The notes: generated by a model not told the origin, from the letters alone. A stretch of 39,851 bases of DNA from DATBLZ01 sp036555065 (GCA_036555065.1 DATBLZ010000106.1:1-39851), one strand, 5' to 3'; shown: positions 7,978-16,253, counted from the first letter of the stretch. Numbers and translations: made by a program.

Positions 7978-7999
7978 TCGCGGCTGAAGCCGCTCCCAC
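7977..7999 (-). repeat. REP-like inverted repeat after the BlaR1-like gene
   Basis: On the minus strand this reads GTGGGAGCGGC-TTCA-GCCGCGAC, nearly identical to the copy at 835-857. It touches the stop codon of the BlaR1-like gene. The rest of the gap to 8062 shows no further signal. It may act as a transcript-end hairpin, but no run of T follows it. Confidence 0.6.
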
Positions 8000-8061
8000 C
8001 AGAAAACCGCTGACAGGCCAGGACTTGGCAAGCGGCCCCTGCGCCGCCAAACTGCGAGCGC

Positions 8062-9513
8062 ATGCGATCTCCGTTGCGCGTCGCTGTGCTCACTGTCGCG
8101 GGCCTCGCAAGCGACGCAGCGCATTCCGCGCTCGAGGAGACACCGTGTCGATTGACGACGGGCTCGCTGCCGGCGGTCTTCGCGCAGTGCGCGACGCTCA
8201 ACGTTCCCCTCGACCCCGCAACGCCTGATGGGCCGACGATTGCGCTCGCGGTCGCGCGGATCCCCGCGCTGACGGCAACGCCCAAGCCCGAGCCGCTCCT
8301 GCTCATCAACGGCGGCCCCGGCGGCAGCGGCATCGACCTTTATATCCAGGCCCGGGCGTCGTTCGAGCCCGCGCGCCGCGACCGCGACATCGTTCTCGTC
8401 GACCAGCGCGGTACCGGCCGCTCGCGCGCGGGGCTTGAGTGCTCGCTGCCCGATGACCTCGATCTCGACACGGCCGGCAGCGATCTTCTCGGCGCGACCG
8501 CCGCACGCTGCGCCGAGGAGCTCGACGCCGACCCGCGGTTCTTCACGACGAGCGTCGCCGTCGGCGATCTCGAGCTTCTGCGCCAGGCACTCGGTGCCGC
8601 GCGATGGAATATCTACGGGGTCTCGTACGGCACGCGCGTCGCTCAGCAGTATCTGCGCCGCTACCCGGACCGCGTGCGCGCCGTCGTGCTCGATGGAATC
8701 GTTCCGGCCGACCGCGTGCTCGGGCCCGACACCGCGGGCAACGCGCAAGCGGCGCTCGAGCGCGTCTTCGCGCGCTGCGCGCAGGACTCGGCCTGCGCCA
8801 CGCGGTTCGGGGCACTCACGATGAGATTTGCGGACTTGCGCGCGCGCTTCGCGACCGCGACCGTCAGCGTCGCGCTCGGCGACGGAACCGGCGCCACGGA
8901 GACGCGCGCGCTGGGCGAGCCCCAGTTCCAGGCGGTCATCAGGCTCATGAGCTACGCAGCACCGACGATCGCGCTGTTGCCGCTCGTCATCGACGAAGCG
9001 CACAAAGGCAACTACGCGCCGCTCGCGGGACAGGCCGACATCATTATCGAGTCGCTGGCCGAGTCGTTGAGCTTCCCGATGCACAACGCCGTCGTCTGCA
9101 CCGAGGACCGGCCGTTTTTCTCGGCTGCGGACCTCGAAGCGGGCCGGAATACGTATCTCGGCACGGCGCTCGTCGACTCGCTCGTCGCGATCTGCGCCAG
9201 TTGGCCCGCCGGCGTCCGCGACGTCGACTTAGGAGAGCCCGTCGAGAGCGACCGGCCCGTGCTCTTGCTCTCGGGCGAGCTCGATCCCGTGACGCCGCCC
9301 GCATACGCCGAGCGCATAATCGAAGAAGGCCTTTCGAACGCACGCCATCTCGTCGCGCCCGGCCAAGGCCACGGCATTGCCGGCGTCGGCTGCGTGCCAC
9401 GGCTCATCAGCGAGTTCTTGGCCGAACCAACACCGGGCACACTCGCCGCCGAGTGCCTCGAAGACGAGATGCCGACGCCGTTTTTCTTGGGCTTTCACGG
9501 GCCGGACCCTTGA
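8062..9513 (+). CDS. Secreted alpha/beta-hydrolase of the TAP/proline-iminopeptidase-like group
   Basis: This is a 483-aa serine hydrolase. An N-terminal signal peptide is likely (MRSPLRVAVLTVAGLASDAAHSA). The oxyanion-hole region LLLINGGPGGSG is near residues 74-86, VDQRGTGRS follows, and the nucleophile elbow GVSYGT carries Ser188. The C-terminal lid/TAP-like part has the acid in LLLSGELDPVTPP (Asp408) and the base in GQGHGIAG (His437), completing the triad. Relatives are tripeptidyl aminopeptidases and other periplasmic peptidases or esterases; the substrate cannot be read from sequence. The gene ends 6 bases before an ABC exporter ATPase gene, so they are probably co-transcribed. Confidence 0.87.
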   Translation: MRSPLRVAVLTVAGLASDAAHSALEETPCRLTTGSLPAVFAQCATLNVPLDPATPDGPTIALAVARIPALTATPKPEPLLLINGGPGGSGIDLYIQARASFEPARRDRDIVLVDQRGTGRSRAGLECSLPDDLDLDTAGSDLLGATAARCAEELDADPRFFTTSVAVGDLELLRQALGAARWNIYGVSYGTRVAQQYLRRYPDRVRAVVLDGIVPADRVLGPDTAGNAQAALERVFARCAQDSACATRFGALTMRFADLRARFATATVSVALGDGTGATETRALGEPQFQAVIRLMSYAAPTIALLPLVIDEAHKGNYAPLAGQADIIIESLAESLSFPMHNAVVCTEDRPFFSAADLEAGRNTYLGTALVDSLVAICASWPAGVRDVDLGEPVESDRPVLLLSGELDPVTPPAYAERIIEEGLSNARHLVAPGQGHGIAGVGCVPRLISEFLAEPTPGTLAAECLEDEMPTPFFLGFHGPDP

Positions 9514-9519
9514 GTTCCA

Positions 9520-10245
9520 ATGATCCAAGTACGCGATCTCGCAAAAAGCTTCGGCACGCTCAAAGCACTCGGCGGCATCAGCTTCACGGCCGAATCCGGG
9601 CGAATCACGGGCTTGCTAGGCCCGAACGGCGCCGGCAAATCGACGTGCTTGCGAATCCTTTCGACCGTCTTCCGTGCCGACAGCGGCACCGCGACGATCG
9701 CCGGCTTCGACGTGCACCGCGACGCGCTCGCGGCGCGGCGCGTCTTCGGCGTGCTGCCGCATGCGGCCGGGTTGTACCCGCAGCTCACGGCGCGCGAGAA
9801 CATCCGTTATTACGGCGAGCTCCACGGGCTCGACCGCGTTCGGCTGGAGCGCAACATCGCCCGGCTCATCGAGCGCTTGGGGTTGGCCGAGATCGCCGAT
9901 CGCCACGCCAAAGGGTTCTCGCACGGCGAGCGCACGAAGGTCGCGCTCGCGCGCGCGCTCATCCATGAGCCGAAGTATCTGCTGCTCGACGAGCCGACGA
10001 GCGGCCTCGACGTCATGGCGACCCGCGATCTCAGGCAGTGGCTCGGCGAGCTCAAAGCTCAGGGTTGCTGCATCTTGTTCTCGAGCCACGTCATGCAGGA
10101 GGTCGCAGCGCTCGCCGATGAGCTCGTGATCATCGCCCACGGCCGGCTCGCGGCCCGCGGCGCACCTGCGAAGCTCATGGCGGATTTTGCGACGCGCGAT
10201 CTCGAGCAGGTTTTCGTCGACGCCGTCGCGCGGGTGACGCGATGA
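9520..10245 (+). CDS. ABC transporter ATP-binding protein, NatA-like
   Basis: This is the 241-aa ATPase subunit of an ABC-2-type exporter. The Walker A motif GPNGAGKST is at 34-42, a signature variant FSHGE (usual LSGGQ) at 133-137, Walker B LLLDEPTSGLD at 154-164, and the H-loop in FSSHVMQEV. The best family match is NatA, which with NatB exports Na+ in Bacillus and is also related to ABC subunits for peptides or antibiotics. The stop codon overlaps the start of the permease gene by 4 bases (ATGA), showing translational coupling. The actual substrate is unknown. Confidence 0.92.
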   Translation: MIQVRDLAKSFGTLKALGGISFTAESGRITGLLGPNGAGKSTCLRILSTVFRADSGTATIAGFDVHRDALAARRVFGVLPHAAGLYPQLTARENIRYYGELHGLDRVRLERNIARLIERLGLAEIADRHAKGFSHGERTKVALARALIHEPKYLLLDEPTSGLDVMATRDLRQWLGELKAQGCCILFSSHVMQEVAALADELVIIAHGRLAARGAPAKLMADFATRDLEQVFVDAVARVTR

Positions 10246-11426
10246 GCCCGGTCCTCGTCGTCTGCCGCAAGGAGATCCTCGACAACGCGCGCGACCGAAG
10301 AACCATTTTCTCGACGCTGCTCTTCGGTCCGTTGTTCGCGCCTGTCATGTTCGCCGTCATGATCAACATGATGGTGGGCCGCGCAGTCTCGACCGCCGAA
10401 GAGGAGCTCGCGATTCCGATCTTGGGTCCCGAGCGCGCGCCGAACGTGGTCGCGTTCCTCGCGGCGAACGGGATCACGGGCGCCGAGCTTGCGGGCGTTG
10501 CGACCCTCGAGGATGGCGCAGAAGCCGTGCGCGCGCGGCGTGCCGAGGTCGTCGTCGTCATCGACCCCGAGTTCGGCGCGGATCTCGCCGCCGAAGCCGG
10601 GGCGCGCATCACCGTCGTATTCGATCGCTCCGACACGCGCGCCTCCGGCCGCGCGCGTCGCGTACAGGGGGCTTTGCGCGCCTATTCGGAGCAGATCGGC
10701 GCCTTGCGGCTGCTCGCGCGCGGCATGCGCCCCGATCTCGTAAGACCGCTCGTCATCGACGAATACGACGTCTCGACTCCCGCAGGCAGGTCGGCGCTGG
10801 TCCTCGGCGTTCTGACCTACTTTCTCTTGTTCGCGACGCTCTTGGGCGGCCTCTACCTCGCAACCGACACGACGGCCGGCGAGCGCGAGCGCAAGTCGCT
10901 CGAGCCCCTGCTGACGCTGCCGGTGACCCGCGCGAGCCTGCTCGCCGGCAAAGTCGCGGCGACGATCTGCTTCATGCTGTTGTCGCTTGCCCTGACGCTC
11001 ATGGGATTCGTTGCCGTGCTCACGTTCCTGCCGCTCGAGCAGCTCGGCATGAGCGCGCACTTCGGCATCGCGACCGCGCTCGGGGCATTCGCGATCGTGG
11101 CACCCATGGCGCCGCTCGGCGCGACGCTGCTGACGCTCGTTGCGTCGTTTACGAAGAGCTATAAGGAAGCGCAAACCTACCTCGGCCTGCTGTTGCTAGT
11201 CCCGACGCTGCCCGTCATTGGCGCAACGTTGCTCAACGTCAAGGCAACACACGCGCTCATGTGGGTGCCGAGCATGAGCCAACACCTCCTCGTGACCGCG
11301 CTCATCAAGAACGAGCCGCTCGCCGCCGGCATGGTGGCCGAGTCGGTGACGAGCACGCTGCTGATCGGCGCGCTGCTCGGATGGATCACGCGCAAGTTAT
11401 ACGAGCGCGAAGGCCTGCTCGGCTGA
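10242..11426 (+). CDS. ABC-2-type transporter permease, NatB-like
   Basis: This is the membrane subunit (394 aa) partnering the ATPase just upstream. The N-terminus VVCRKEILDNARDRRTIFSTLLFGPL holds the elbow helix and first transmembrane segment. A large extracytoplasmic domain spans about residues 45-180. Five or six further helices follow (LVLGVLTYFLLFATLLGGLYLA onward). The cytoplasmic loop TAGERERKSLEPLLTLPVTR is the hallmark of NatB/ABC-2 permeases. ATPase and permease starts overlap, so they form one complex. Whether it exports sodium, lipids or peptides is not evident. Confidence 0.9.
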   Translation: MSPVLVVCRKEILDNARDRRTIFSTLLFGPLFAPVMFAVMINMMVGRAVSTAEEELAIPILGPERAPNVVAFLAANGITGAELAGVATLEDGAEAVRARRAEVVVVIDPEFGADLAAEAGARITVVFDRSDTRASGRARRVQGALRAYSEQIGALRLLARGMRPDLVRPLVIDEYDVSTPAGRSALVLGVLTYFLLFATLLGGLYLATDTTAGERERKSLEPLLTLPVTRASLLAGKVAATICFMLLSLALTLMGFVAVLTFLPLEQLGMSAHFGIATALGAFAIVAPMAPLGATLLTLVASFTKSYKEAQTYLGLLLLVPTLPVIGATLLNVKATHALMWVPSMSQHLLVTALIKNEPLAAGMVAESVTSTLLIGALLGWITRKLYEREGLLG

Positions 11427-11530
11427 GCTTATGTCAATCGCAGCGTCGGGCTTCTGAGAGTGCCGTCACGCAGGCGCTCGGCGCAAGCTGGCAAGCTCAC
11501 TCGTGGCTTCGAAAGAACACGACGAGCGAG

Positions 11531-12121
11531 ATGCGAGCAAGCCAGAGCCAAGACTCTTCGCGTGAACCTTCCCAAGACGTGCTCGAGGCGGCGCTCGGCC
11601 GAGCGCTTTTCTTGGAACGCCTCGAAAGCGCCGTGGTGCGCGCCGCGGCTGACGGCCGCGGCATCGTGCTCTGTCTGCTCGACGTCGATCAGCTGCGCAA
11701 TGTCAATGATCGCCACGGGCAGGCCGGCGGGGACGCGGCACTCAGGGCCGTTGCCGCCCGCGTCGGCGCCGCGCTCGATGACGCGCGCTGGAGCACGCTC
11801 GAGGGCCTGCTCGGCCGGTTCGATGGCGACGGGCTCATCGTCATGCTCCGCGGCGCGCGCCTGCGCGACGGCGAGGAGCTCGCCGAGGAGCTCCGCAGCC
11901 ATGTCGCGGGCGCGTCGATCGCGCCCGACTTGCACGTCACCGTTTCGGTCGCGGTTGCGGCCCATCGTCCCGGGGAATCCACGGACTCGCTTCTCGCGCG
12001 CACGGAGAAGACGCTGCATCTCGCGAAGCAATTCGGCGGCGACCGAATAGAGACTGCCCGAACGCCAGAGCCGCGCGAGCGGCGTGCTCGGACCACTTCG
12101 ATCGATTCCCTGCGCGCTTGA
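11531..12121 (+). CDS. Degenerate GGDEF-domain protein
   Basis: This soluble protein of about 196 aa is built almost entirely of one GGDEF-type nucleotide cyclase domain. The segment CLLDVDQLRNVNDRHGQAGGDAALRAVA (47-74) matches the metal and nucleotide pocket of diguanylate cyclases. The active-site loop reads FDGDGLIV (97-104), so GGDEF is replaced by DGDGL. Catalysis is therefore doubtful, and it may be a c-di-GMP or GTP sensor or an inactive relic. No sensory or membrane domain is present. ATG at 11531 is preceded by GAGCGAG. The 100 bases separating it from the NatB-like gene contain nothing recognisable. Confidence 0.75.
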   Translation: MRASQSQDSSREPSQDVLEAALGRALFLERLESAVVRAAADGRGIVLCLLDVDQLRNVNDRHGQAGGDAALRAVAARVGAALDDARWSTLEGLLGRFDGDGLIVMLRGARLRDGEELAEELRSHVAGASIAPDLHVTVSVAVAAHRPGESTDSLLARTEKTLHLAKQFGGDRIETARTPEPRERRARTTSIDSLRA

Positions 12122-12143
12122 CCATGCGCGTAAGGTAGGCTTG

Positions 12144-12158
12144 CGGGACTGAATCCCG
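12144..12158. repeat. Short hairpin in the gap before the cyclotransferase gene
   Basis: CGGGA-CTGAA-TCCCG forms a 5-base stem with a 5-base loop in the 55-base gap between two plus-strand genes. The GGGACTGAATCCCGAC style is common in extragenic palindromes of GC-rich gammaproteobacteria but differs from the GTGGGAGCGGC copies elsewhere in the window. No T-run follows, so a terminator is unlikely. Confidence 0.35.
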
Positions 12159-12176
12159 ACTGAAGCCAGCACCGTT

Positions 12177-12614
12177 ATGTCCGGCCATCGACGCGCGCCG
12201 CGTGCATTGCGGCACATCGTCCTCTACGGCACCCTGCGTGCGGGCCACACGCCGCACGCGCGGCTCAAGCTCCGCTCGGCGCTCGTCTACGTCGGCAAAT
12301 GCACGCTCCAAGGCACGCTCTACGACTTGGGCTCTTACCCCGGTTTCGTGCCGGGCACGGGCACCGCCGAAGGCGAGGTCTATCGAATCAAGAATCCCGC
12401 GCGGCTCGCGCGGCTCGACGCGTTCGAGGGCTACGACCGCGAGAAGCCCGAGCGCTCGCGGTACTTGCGCGAAGTCGTCGGCGTGCCCCGCGCGCTCGGC
12501 AACGGCGTGCGCCTCCGCGCCTGGATATACGTCTATAACGGCGCCACGGCCGGCCGACGGGAGGTTCCGGGCGGCGTCTGGCCGCGGGGTCGGCGCAACC
12601 GCTCGCGGCCTTAG
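12177..12614 (+). CDS. Gamma-glutamylcyclotransferase-like (AIG2/GGCT fold) protein
   Basis: This is a 145-aa small cytosolic protein. The motif VLYGTLRAGH near residues 15-24 is the conserved YGTLR substrate-binding loop. The pattern GTLYDLGSYPGFVPG, with a later LARLDAFEGYDRE, contains the glutamate used as general acid/base in gamma-glutamylcyclotransferases. These enzymes release 5-oxoproline from gamma-glutamyl amines or glutathione breakdown products. The Arg-rich tail (WPRGRRNRSRP) has no clear role. It ends 14 bases before the end of mnmE, which is convergent. Function is by fold family only. Confidence 0.8.
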   Translation: MSGHRRAPRALRHIVLYGTLRAGHTPHARLKLRSALVYVGKCTLQGTLYDLGSYPGFVPGTGTAEGEVYRIKNPARLARLDAFEGYDREKPERSRYLREVVGVPRALGNGVRLRAWIYVYNGATAGRREVPGGVWPRGRRNRSRP

Positions 12615-12628
12615 CGCCGGGCTCTCTT

Positions 12629-13978
12629 CTACTTCCCGATACAAAAGGTCGCGAAGATCCTTCCCAAGAGGTCGTCGCTCGTGACTTCGCCGGTGATCTC
12701 GCCGAGCGCGGCCTGGGCGCCGCGCAATTCTTCTGCCGCGACCTCGAGGCGCGACTCGAGCTCCGGTGTTGCGTGCGCGAGGTGCGCGCGCGCGCGGCGC
12801 AGCGCATCGACGTGGCGCTGCCGCGCGCTGAACGTGCCGTCGATGCTTTCGTTCCATCCGGCAAGCGTCCTCAGATGCTGGACGAGCTCGCGAAGGCCCT
12901 CGCCCGTCAACGCCGATATCTCGAGCACGGGCGTCGTCCCCGCCGAGCGTGGCCCAGCCTTAGCGTCGACGAGATCGGCCTTGTTGAGCACGACCGTGAA
13001 CGGCGCGTCCGTGGGCAGTGCCGCTGCGGCAGCAGCGAGCGCGGTATCGAGCCCTTCGCGAATATCGGCGATCCACAGGACGTGGTCGGCGACATCGATC
13101 TCGCGGCGTGCACGCCGCACGCCTTCGCGCTCGACGGGGTCGTGCGTCGCGCGCAATCCGGCCGTGTCGACGATCTCGAGCGGAATGCCGCCGAGCGAAA
13201 GGCGCTCGCGGATCGTGTCGCGCGTCGTGCCCGGCACGTCCGTGACGATCGCGGCGTCATAGCCCGCGAGCCGATTCAGCAAGCTCGACTTGCCGACGTT
13301 GGGTTGGCCCGCGATCGCGAGCCGCAAACCGTCGTGGAGCACGACCCCTTGTGCTGCGTGCTCTTCGATCGCGCCGAGCTCGGCTGCGAGCGCGCTGGCG
13401 CGTGCGGCGAGCTCCGCCTGCGCGCCCGCGTCGAGGTCATCCTCGGGGAAATCGAGCCACGCCTCGCACAGGACGCGGAGCTCCGTGAGCTTCTGCTGCG
13501 CGCTCGTGACGCGCATCGAGAACTCTCCCGCAAGCGAGCGCAGCGCCGCTTGCGCGGCCAGGCGCGACCCCGCGGTGATGAGGTCGGCAATGGCTTCCGC
13601 CTGGGCAAGATCGAGCTTGTCGTTCAAGAATGCGCGTTGCGTGAACTCGCCGGGCCCGGCCGCGCGCGCGCCGTACGCATAGAGCGTCTCCAAGAGCCAC
13701 GCAACGACGATGGGGCTGCCGTGACACTGGAGCTCGATGAGGTCCTCGCCCGTGTACGAGTGCGGCGCCGGGAAAAAGAGTGCCAAGCCGCGGTCGATCT
13801 CCCGCCCGGCTCCGTCCCTTAGCACGCAGAGCTCCGCAGCGCGCGGCGCGGGCATTTGCCCGATCACGCGCCCCACGATTGCGCGCGAGTCGGGGCCGGA
13901 GATACGCACGACCGCGATCGCGCTCGCGCCCGCTGCGGTTGCGAGCGCCGCGATCGTATCGTCGGCGGGTGCGCGCAC
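12629..13978 (-). CDS. mnmE: tRNA modification GTPase MnmE (TrmE)
   Basis: This is the GTPase partner of MnmG in making cmnm5U at the tRNA wobble position; K+ stimulates its G-domain dimerisation. The product is 449 aa. The N-terminal folate-binding domain has LQCHGSPIVVAWLLE and GEFTQRAFLNDKLDLAQAEA. The embedded G domain has a P-loop GQPNVGKSS, switch TTRDTIRE, DTAGL and NKAD. The C-terminus ends in the invariant FCIGK with its catalytic cysteine. The start is a GTG at 13978; no in-frame ATG lies upstream. It follows yidC (17 bases) in the classical yidC-mnmE pair. Confidence 0.97.
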   Translation of the reverse strand: MRAPADDTIAALATAAGASAIAVVRISGPDSRAIVGRVIGQMPAPRAAELCVLRDGAGREIDRGLALFFPAPHSYTGEDLIELQCHGSPIVVAWLLETLYAYGARAAGPGEFTQRAFLNDKLDLAQAEAIADLITAGSRLAAQAALRSLAGEFSMRVTSAQQKLTELRVLCEAWLDFPEDDLDAGAQAELAARASALAAELGAIEEHAAQGVVLHDGLRLAIAGQPNVGKSSLLNRLAGYDAAIVTDVPGTTRDTIRERLSLGGIPLEIVDTAGLRATHDPVEREGVRRARREIDVADHVLWIADIREGLDTALAAAAAALPTDAPFTVVLNKADLVDAKAGPRSAGTTPVLEISALTGEGLRELVQHLRTLAGWNESIDGTFSARQRHVDALRRARAHLAHATPELESRLEVAAEELRGAQAALGEITGEVTSDDLLGRIFATFCIGK

Positions 13979-13995
13979 GATGGTCGCCTACGTCG

Positions 13996-15660
13996 CTAAC
14001 CCTCGCGCGCGACGAGCGTGTTGATGCGCCACTGCTGGAGGATCGAGAGCACGGTGTTCGTGAGCCAGTAGACCACCAAGCCCGCGGGGAACAGTGCGAA
14101 CATCACCGTGAAGATGATCGGCATGATCTGCATGACGCGCGCCTGGACCGGGTCGGGCGGCGCGGGCGAGAGCCGCGTCTGAAACAGCATTGCCGCGCCC
14201 ATGAGAATCGGCAGGATGAAGAAGGGATCACGCTTCGAGAGATCGTCGATCCAGAGCATGAACGGTGCTTGCCTCATCTCGACGCTCTCGACCAAGACCC
14301 AGTAGAACGCGAAGAAAAACGGCATCTGGATGACGATCGGTAGGCACCCGGCAGCGGGATTCACTTTCTCCTTCTTGTAGAGCTCCATCATCGCTTGGCT
14401 CAGTTTCTGCCGGTCGTCCTTGAAGCGCTCTTGCAGCGCCTTCATGCGGGGCCCGAGCTTGCGCAGCTTCGCCATCGACCGGCCGCTCATCGCCGTGAGC
14501 TTGTAGAAAGCGAGCTTGATGAGGAACGTGCAGATGATGATCGCTAAGCCCCAGTTCCCGACCCAATCGTGGATGTGCTCGAGCACCCAGAACAGCGGCC
14601 GCGCCAACGGCCCGAGACGCCCGTAATCGACGGCCCGATCCATGTCATTGGCCGTCGCGCGGAGTTGCTCCTGAATCTTCGGCCCGACGAAGAGTTTTAT
14701 GGGGTACGAGAGCGTCGCGCCTGCGGCGACCTCCTTCGTCGGGCTTATGGCCGTGAGTAGGTACTCCCGCTGGTCCCCTCCCTTCGCGGTCGCCTCATAG
14801 GTCGTCTCGTCGGCGACGGGTGGCACAGCCCCCGCGAGAAAATGATGCTGAATACCCGCAAGCCAGCCGTTCGCGAGCGTTTGCTTCACGGGCTCGGTCG
14901 CGAGATCCGCGACATTGAGCTTTCTGTAGCTGTCCCCGTCATAGAGCACCGGGCCCGTGAACGAGTACGAATCAATCGACGTGTACGTGCGTTTGGGTGG
15001 GCGGTGTAAGCGCACCATTTGCGCGTACGCCTGCCCTCCCCACGGCGTGGCGCCGTGATTGTCGAGAGTCAGCTCGAGATCGATTTGGAAGAGCCCGCGA
15101 TGAAAGGTGTAGACCTTGCGCCCCGTGAGGTCCCCGCCGGCCCAGTCGAGCGCGACGACGAGCGTGTCTTCGCCTTCTGCGAGCGCGTAGCTCGCGCGCT
15201 CGCTCGTGAACTGCGCGAAGTGATTGGGCTCCGGCGCTGCCGAGCCGTTGCCGAGGCCCGTGTGCACGCCCCAGTAGGTAGCGGGGGAATAGTCGAAGAG
15301 CCGCACGACCTTCGTCGGATCCGCCTTGTCGATCGGATACGTCGGCAGGTCCACGCGTACGATGTCGCCGCCTTTGGTGTCGATCAGGAGATCGAGCACA
15401 TCGGTGCGCACGTGAATGACGGCAACCGGCTCGGCCGGCGCAGCAGCGGGTGGCGCATCGCCGGTCGCTTCCCCCGCGCCGGCGGCCGGTGGGGCCCCGT
15501 CGCTGAGCACGGGCAGCGTCGAGTCGGGCGCCGCGGGTGTACCCGGCGGGGTGACGCCCACCGCCGTGACGGGCGCGGCGCGATCGGCGACCCAGGTCGT
15601 GTAGCTGACCCAGAGGCTACCGAGCAACGCAAACCACAAGAATAGGCGAATGTTGTCCAT
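13996..15660 (-). CDS. yidC: Membrane protein insertase YidC
   Basis: YidC inserts and folds inner-membrane proteins alone or with SecYEG; F0 subunits such as those of the nearby atp genes are classical clients. The 554-aa protein has an N-terminal anchor (MDNIRLFLWFALLGSLWVSY), a large periplasmic domain (about residues 60-340) with a Pro/Ala-rich linker, and the conserved C-terminal five-helix core (VGNWGLAIIICTFLIKLAFYKLTAMSGRSM..., PIVIQMPFFFAFYWVL). ATG at 15660 is preceded in frame by GTG. The rnpA stop lies 2 bases upstream. The small yidD gene usually found between them is absent. Confidence 0.97.
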   Translation of the reverse strand: MDNIRLFLWFALLGSLWVSYTTWVADRAAPVTAVGVTPPGTPAAPDSTLPVLSDGAPPAAGAGEATGDAPPAAAPAEPVAVIHVRTDVLDLLIDTKGGDIVRVDLPTYPIDKADPTKVVRLFDYSPATYWGVHTGLGNGSAAPEPNHFAQFTSERASYALAEGEDTLVVALDWAGGDLTGRKVYTFHRGLFQIDLELTLDNHGATPWGGQAYAQMVRLHRPPKRTYTSIDSYSFTGPVLYDGDSYRKLNVADLATEPVKQTLANGWLAGIQHHFLAGAVPPVADETTYEATAKGGDQREYLLTAISPTKEVAAGATLSYPIKLFVGPKIQEQLRATANDMDRAVDYGRLGPLARPLFWVLEHIHDWVGNWGLAIIICTFLIKLAFYKLTAMSGRSMAKLRKLGPRMKALQERFKDDRQKLSQAMMELYKKEKVNPAAGCLPIVIQMPFFFAFYWVLVESVEMRQAPFMLWIDDLSKRDPFFILPILMGAAMLFQTRLSPAPPDPVQARVMQIMPIIFTVMFALFPAGLVVYWLTNTVLSILQQWRINTLVAREG

Positions 15661-15662
15661 CA

Positions 15663-16013
15663 CTAATGGCGCGCGCGTGCGGCGAAGTGCGCGAAATGTG
15701 CGTCTAAGCTCTCGCGCAGAGCGCGCTTATCGGCTGCTGCCGCCCCCGGTTTCGACATCACCACGAAATCCCATGCCGGAAGCGTGCTGCTACGAAAAGC
15801 CTCGCGCGCCAGACGTTTGAGTGTGCTCCTATCGACTGCCCTTTTCGCCGAACGCCGCGAGATCGTCAAGCCCAGGCGCGCGGTCCCGCTCGATCCGGCA
15901 CAGGCGAGCACCGTGAAAAAGCGATCCGCGGATCGTACGCCGCTTACGAGCACGCGGCCGAATTCCGACGAGGTGAGGAGGCGTTGCTCACGCGTAAAGC
16001 CGCGCGCTGCCAA
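15663..16013 (-). CDS. rnpA: Ribonuclease P protein component
   Basis: This basic protein binds the catalytic RNA of RNase P and helps recognise pre-tRNA leaders. The core GFTREQRLLTSSEFGRVL, the RNR-like motif region (RLGLTISRRSAKRAVDRSTLKRLAREAFR) and FVVMSKPGAAAADK fit the family. Starting from TTG at 16013 gives 116 aa, the usual length. The same frame remains open upstream through rpmH, where GTG at 16100 or ATG at 16130 (155 aa) could also start it. None of these starts has a clear ribosome-binding site. It is co-transcribed with rpmH upstream and yidC downstream. Confidence 0.93.
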   Translation of the reverse strand: MAARGFTREQRLLTSSEFGRVLVSGVRSADRFFTVLACAGSSGTARLGLTISRRSAKRAVDRSTLKRLAREAFRSSTLPAWDFVVMSKPGAAAADKRALRESLDAHFAHFAARARH

Positions 16014-16041
16014 TTTCTGCGCGACTCGAGTCGACCCGGCC

Positions 16042-16176
16042 TCAGGGCGTGAGCCGCGCTCGACCTTTCGCGCGCCGGCTCTTGATGACTTTTTGTCCAC
16101 CGCGCGTCGCCATGCGAGCTCGGAAACCATGCGTGCGTTTGCGTCGCAGGTTGCTGGGTTGATAGGTTCTTTTCAT
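16042..16176 (-). CDS. rpmH: 50S ribosomal protein L34
   Basis: This is a 44-aa ribosomal protein from the 50S exit-tunnel region. The translation starts MKRTYQPSNLRRKRTHGFRA and ends GRARLTP, matching L34 along its whole length (E. coli 46 aa). It begins with ATG at 16176 and stops with TGA at 16042. It is the first gene of the rpmH-rnpA-yidC-mnmE unit and is divergent from dnaA, the standard arrangement at gammaproteobacterial origins. A promoter with consensus TTGACA lies 63 bases upstream. The rnpA frame is open across most of this gene. Confidence 0.97.
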   Translation of the reverse strand: MKRTYQPSNLRRKRTHGFRARMATRGGQKVIKSRRAKGRARLTP

Positions 16177-16215
16177 GAATAAAAACAAACAGATGGGGAT
16201 CGATCGGAGCGGGGG

Positions 16216-16244
16216 ACTCTACGCGCGGCAGAACTCCCTGTCAA
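16216..16244 (-). promoter_or_regulatory. rpmH promoter
   Basis: On the minus strand a perfect TTGACA (16244-16239) is followed by a 17-base spacer and TAGAGT (16221-16216), four of six matches to the -10 consensus. It points toward rpmH with a leader of roughly 35 bases, fitting strong promoters of ribosomal protein genes. Confidence 0.7.
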
Positions 16245-16253
16245 TACGCGAGA

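Noticed and set aside
7573..9084. 503-codon open frame on the minus strand
   Set aside because: It is antisense to the BlaR1-like gene and the hydrolase, whose catalytic motifs are clear. Composition is that of a GC-rich shadow.
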